From CAINDZ01 sp964399195 (lineage in GTDB: Bacteria; Krumholzibacteriota; Krumholzibacteriia; LZORAL124-64-63): a DNA stretch of 64,000 nt. The stretch covers positions 1 through 64,000 of the forward strand of contig CAYNPY010000005.1 in NCBI GenBank assembly GCA_964399195.1, read 5' to 3'. The notes beneath the pieces were generated by a model. It worked only from the letters and a program-made list of their open reading frames with translations. It ran no database searches and had not been told where the DNA came from. How positions within the stretch are numbered: the stretch's first letter is position 1; each line of letters begins with the position of its first letter. Made by a program: the position numbers and the translations under genes. Of the stretch, positions 61,280 to 64,000 are shown piece after piece.

Positions 61280-62710
61280 ATGAAGCGGAACGCGCCCGAC
61301 GGGATCCGCCTGTCCTTCCATGGCGCCGCCGGCACCGTCACCGGCAGCCGCCACCTGCTCGAAGCCGCGGGCCGACGTCTCCTGGTCGACTGCGGCATGT
61401 TCCAGGGCCTCAAGGAACTCCGCCTGCGCAACTGGGCCGACCCGGGCTTCGAGCCGGGCTTCCTCGACGACCTGGTGCTGACGCACGCGCACATCGACCA
61501 CACGGGCTGGACGCCGCGGCTGATGCAGTACGGCTTCAAGGCGCCCATCCACGCCACGCCGCCCACGGCCGAGCTGCTGGAACTGGTGCTGATGGACGCG
61601 GCCAGGCTGCAGGAGGAAGACGCGGCGTTCGCGAACAAGAAGGGCTTCAGCAAGCACGAGCCGGCCGAGCCCCTCTACACGGAGATGGACGCTCTGGCGG
61701 CGCTCAAGCTGGTGCGCGCGACCCAGTACGGGAAGTGGCGCGTCCTGTCGCCCGAGGTGCGCTTCCGCTACCGCAACGCGGGGCACATCCTGGGCTCGGC
61801 CTTCGTCGAGGTGCGCGTGGGCGGAGCGCGGGCGCCGCGGGACGGCGTGAACCCGGGCGAACTGACCATCGTGTTCGGCGGCGACCTGGGCCGCTACGGC
61901 GTGCCCCTTCACGTGGACCCCGACCCGCTGCCGCCCTGCGACGTGCTGGTCGTCGAGTCCACCTACGGCAACCGCAAGCACGAGTACAAGCCCGTGCTCG
62001 AGCAGATCCGCGCCGAGTTCCGGCGCACCATGCACAAGCGCGGCATCGTGCTGATCCCGGCCTTTGCCGTCGGGCGCACGCAGGCCATCGCGCTGATGCT
62101 GCGCGGGCTGATGGAGGAGGGAGATCTGGCCGAGGTGCCCATCCACATCGACAGTCCCATGGCCATCGACGCGACGGCGATCTACTCGCGGCACCTGACC
62201 GACGGCAACCTGGACCCCGGCCTGGGCGACGGACGCACGCTGTTCCCCCGCAAGGTGCACCTGCACCGCACGGTGCACGAGTCGAAGATGCTCACGGCGA
62301 TGGAGGGGCCGCGCGTGATCATCGCCTCCAGCGGCATGATGACCGGCGGCCGCATCCTGCACCACCTGGTGCGGCACCTGCCGAACCCGCGGAACCTGGT
62401 GCTCCTGTCCGGCTACCAGGCGCTGGGCACGCGCGGGCGCCAGCTGCAGGACGGCGCCCGGCATCTGCGCATGCACGGGCAGGACGTGGCCGTGGGCGCG
62501 CACGTCGGCGCGATCGACGGGTTGTCCAGCCACGCCGACGCCGACGAGATCATGCGCTGGGTGGGAACCTGTCGCCGGCCGCCGCGCCGCGTCTTCGTGG
62601 TGCACGGCGAAGGCGACGGCCCCGTCGCGCTCAAGGCGCGGCTGGAGGCGGCGCTGCCGGGCGTCGCGGTCGCCATCCCGGCGCACGGCGACGGCTTCGA
62701 CCTCGGCTAG
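61280..62710 (+). CDS. Metallo-beta-lactamase/beta-CASP RNA hydrolase
   Basis: A 476-residue MBL-fold protein of the beta-CASP group, which includes CPSF73-like and RNase-type nucleases. The metal motif is THAHIDHTG (His69, His71, Asp73, His74), later ligands lie in RNAGHILGSAF and FGGDLGRY, and beta-CASP motifs in DSPMAIDATAIYSRH, SSGMMTGGRILHHL and GLSSHADADEI. RNA processing is the family's usual role. AAAGGAAG precedes the ATG at 61280. It is monocistronic; the neighbouring cytochrome gene converges. Confidence 0.88.
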   Translation: MKRNAPDGIRLSFHGAAGTVTGSRHLLEAAGRRLLVDCGMFQGLKELRLRNWADPGFEPGFLDDLVLTHAHIDHTGWTPRLMQYGFKAPIHATPPTAELLELVLMDAARLQEEDAAFANKKGFSKHEPAEPLYTEMDALAALKLVRATQYGKWRVLSPEVRFRYRNAGHILGSAFVEVRVGGARAPRDGVNPGELTIVFGGDLGRYGVPLHVDPDPLPPCDVLVVESTYGNRKHEYKPVLEQIRAEFRRTMHKRGIVLIPAFAVGRTQAIALMLRGLMEEGDLAEVPIHIDSPMAIDATAIYSRHLTDGNLDPGLGDGRTLFPRKVHLHRTVHESKMLTAMEGPRVIIASSGMMTGGRILHHLVRHLPNPRNLVLLSGYQALGTRGRQLQDGARHLRMHGQDVAVGAHVGAIDGLSSHADADEIMRWVGTCRRPPRRVFVVHGEGDGPVALKARLEAALPGVAVAIPAHGDGFDLG

Positions 62711-62732
62711 CGCGCGCTCTGCGTCGGGGACC

Positions 62733-64000
62733 CTACTTCTTGTTGATGTCGTTGTAGGCCTCGGTCAGCTCGTAGCGTGAGAGGCCGCGGTTCTTCGCCG
62801 GGTCTCCCGAGTAGCCCAGAGCCGCCCAGTCCAGGCGCCCCTGGCCGCCGTGGCAGTCGTTGCACTTGAGCGCGGCTTCCTTCGGCGCCACCATGTGGTT
62901 GACCTTCCACCACGACTCGGTCTCGGCAAAGCCGTATTCCCCGCTGTAGGTCAGGCCGACCGAGGCCATGCCTTCCTTGAAGGCGGCGTCCCAATCATCG
63001 GTCTTCCAGAATCCGGTCGGGCCGAAGAGCTTCGGCACCAGGATGATGTTCTGCTTCTTGTCGTAGGGCTGCTTGCCGCGCATGACCTTGAAGGGGTAGA
63101 TCTTCGCGCGCGGGTCCAGGCGGCCGCCCTGCGGCAGGTTCAGGTGCGTGACGGCGTCCGGGCTCATCTTGTCGCCCACGAGGTACTGGCCGCTGACCCC
63201 GTCGTACCAGGCGTAGGCCGGCACCACGTTCTTCTCCCACCGGAACGAGCCCTTCTTGCGGTCGAACGTGGGCATTCCCAGCGAGTCAGGCTGCGCCTTC
63301 AGGTTCTTGCCCGCCGAGGACCAGTCCCACCACGTCATGGTGGGGTTGGCGCGCGCGATGGCCGGGATGTGGCAGGCCTGGCAGGCGATGCTCTTGCCGT
63401 GCCAGTTGAGGATGCGCTTGGCGTGCACGTTCTCGTCGTGGCAGGCCGTGCACTCGAGGTGGTTCCCCGGCGCGCCCGGCGAGGCGAACATCGCGCGTCC
63501 GGCGATGTCGTGGTTGGTCGTCGTGTGGCAGTCCTGGCAGGTGAAGTCCTGGCCGTCGGCGCTCATGTGAACGTCCAGCTCGCGCGACGGCTCCAGCAGC
63601 GCCGTCTCCATGTCGCCGTGCTTGACGTTGTTGCCGCCGCCGCCGCCGAAGTGGCAGGCGCCGCAGTTGGCGCGCGTGGGCATGCCGACCGTGCGGGCCA
63701 GGCTGGCCAGGTCCTGCGGCTCCCAGATCTTGCCTTCCCATTCGCTGGGCTTGTAGGGAGGGTGACCGGCGTCGGTGGGGAACTTCCGGTACAGACCGGT
63801 GCGGTCGTGGCACACCAGGCAGTCGACGTTGCCGGGGTCGCTGAAGTCGAAGCTCGCGTCCTTCCAGCCGTAGCCGGCGTGACAACTGGTGCAGCGCGGC
63901 CAGTTGGAACTGATGGCCACGCAGTAGTTGTTCACCAGGTTCTTCTTGCCGATCGTCGCCTCGCCCTTGCCGAGCACCGACTGCGCCGAGTCCCACGTCC
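62733..64000 (-). CDS. Octaheme cytochrome c, tetrathionate-reductase family (5' end beyond the window)
   Basis: At least 422 residues with seven CxxCH heme sites visible: CTSCH, CLVCH, CGACH, CQDCH, CTACH, CQACH and CNDCH. The start of the gene is past the right edge, where the frame is open to the last base. The GKKNLVNNYC...RCTSCHAGYGWKDASFDF context matches the octaheme tetrathionate reductase (OTR) family of Shewanella, whose first heme would lie upstream here. Such enzymes reduce tetrathionate, nitrite or hydroxylamine in the periplasm. Length and heme order agree with the family. The stop is 20 bp from the convergent beta-CASP gene's end. Confidence 0.88.
   Translation of the reverse strand, partial: TWDSAQSVLGKGEATIGKKNLVNNYCVAISSNWPRCTSCHAGYGWKDASFDFSDPGNVDCLVCHDRTGLYRKFPTDAGHPPYKPSEWEGKIWEPQDLASLARTVGMPTRANCGACHFGGGGGNNVKHGDMETALLEPSRELDVHMSADGQDFTCQDCHTTTNHDIAGRAMFASPGAPGNHLECTACHDENVHAKRILNWHGKSIACQACHIPAIARANPTMTWWDWSSAGKNLKAQPDSLGMPTFDRKKGSFRWEKNVVPAYAWYDGVSGQYLVGDKMSPDAVTHLNLPQGGRLDPRAKIYPFKVMRGKQPYDKKQNIILVPKLFGPTGFWKTDDWDAAFKEGMASVGLTYSGEYGFAETESWWKVNHMVAPKEAALKCNDCHGGQGRLDWAALGYSGDPAKNRGLSRYELTEAYNDINKK

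Overview
The window is a 64-kb piece of a high-GC, Gram-negative bacterial chromosome, almost certainly from a draft or metagenome-assembled genome: it carries runs of N at 18190-18199, 19838-19847 and 59004-59103, two of them flanked by junk-looking G-rich sequence. Porins, a TonB-dependent receptor, lipoproteins and an outer-membrane-type peptidase show a diderm cell. The 1172-residue beta-propeller protein ends in an NHPNPFNPSTTI...GVYLYRL domain, and other secreted proteins follow the same style. Together with the high GC and frequent GTG/TTG starts this suggests an FCB-superphylum lineage of the Krumholzibacteriota/Eisenbacteria kind. That placement is inference, because no rRNA gene lies here.

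Layout. 1-3009 (-): aceE and the 5' end of aceF (pyruvate dehydrogenase). 3085-11656 (-): a PrsW-like protease coupled to a gluzincin/propeller/barrel protein; a membrane-anchored protein made of nine 62-63-residue repeats; an ECF sigma and anti-sigma pair; a STAS/RsbW-type kinase pair. 12000-12135 holds a decayed copy of the aceE promoter and 5' end. 12263-17995 (+): AAA-type ATPase, MetA-like acyltransferase and the large secreted propeller. 18325-22460 (+): DUF486 protein, Cys-rich membrane protein, probable copper TonB receptor and a UbiA-family prenyltransferase. 22474-29153 (-): SagB-like nitroreductase, CIA30 protein, NHL propeller, CDGSH iron-sulfur protein, oligoendopeptidase F and an outer-membrane protein. 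29356-38089: HPt protein, two RNA methyltransferases, NlpC/P60 lipoprotein, CheW, HDOD and CheY-like signalling proteins, ThiI and Pgi. 38201-44226: two small envelope proteins, a GNAT-deacetylase fusion with an aminotransferase, and a peroxiredoxin with a Fur/PerR regulator. 44451-50927: two barrel proteins, an M14 carboxypeptidase and a secreted two-domain protein. 51029-62710: EttA, a pseudouridine synthase-methyltransferase fusion with a thioredoxin-like partner, a ToxR-like regulator, a Cys-rich repeat protein, a second sigma factor with a partner lipoprotein or anti-sigma, and a beta-CASP hydrolase. 62733-64000 (-): most of an octaheme cytochrome c of the tetrathionate-reductase family.

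The most unusual signal is a family of three intergenic hairpin elements (39056-39240, 39669-39799, 42993-43080). Each directly follows a gene. Each has a nearly invariant 27-28-nt apical core in the same orientation relative to that gene, and near-perfect complementary arms whose sequences differ between copies. In two of them the inverted repeat runs back through the stop codon, so the distal arm is an inverted copy of the gene's 3' end. A separate 137-bp palindrome lies at 32114-32250, and a CTTGCGCCGGCGCAAG palindrome recurs in three intergenic spots between 18.2 and 25.7 kb.

Functionally the window mixes central metabolism (PDH, Pgi), redox defence (peroxiredoxin, Fur/PerR, CDGSH), apparent copper or other metal handling, RNA modification (TrmJ, RlmD-like, RluA/RlmI-like fusion, ThiI) and several envelope-stress style sigma/anti-sigma or partner-switching circuits.
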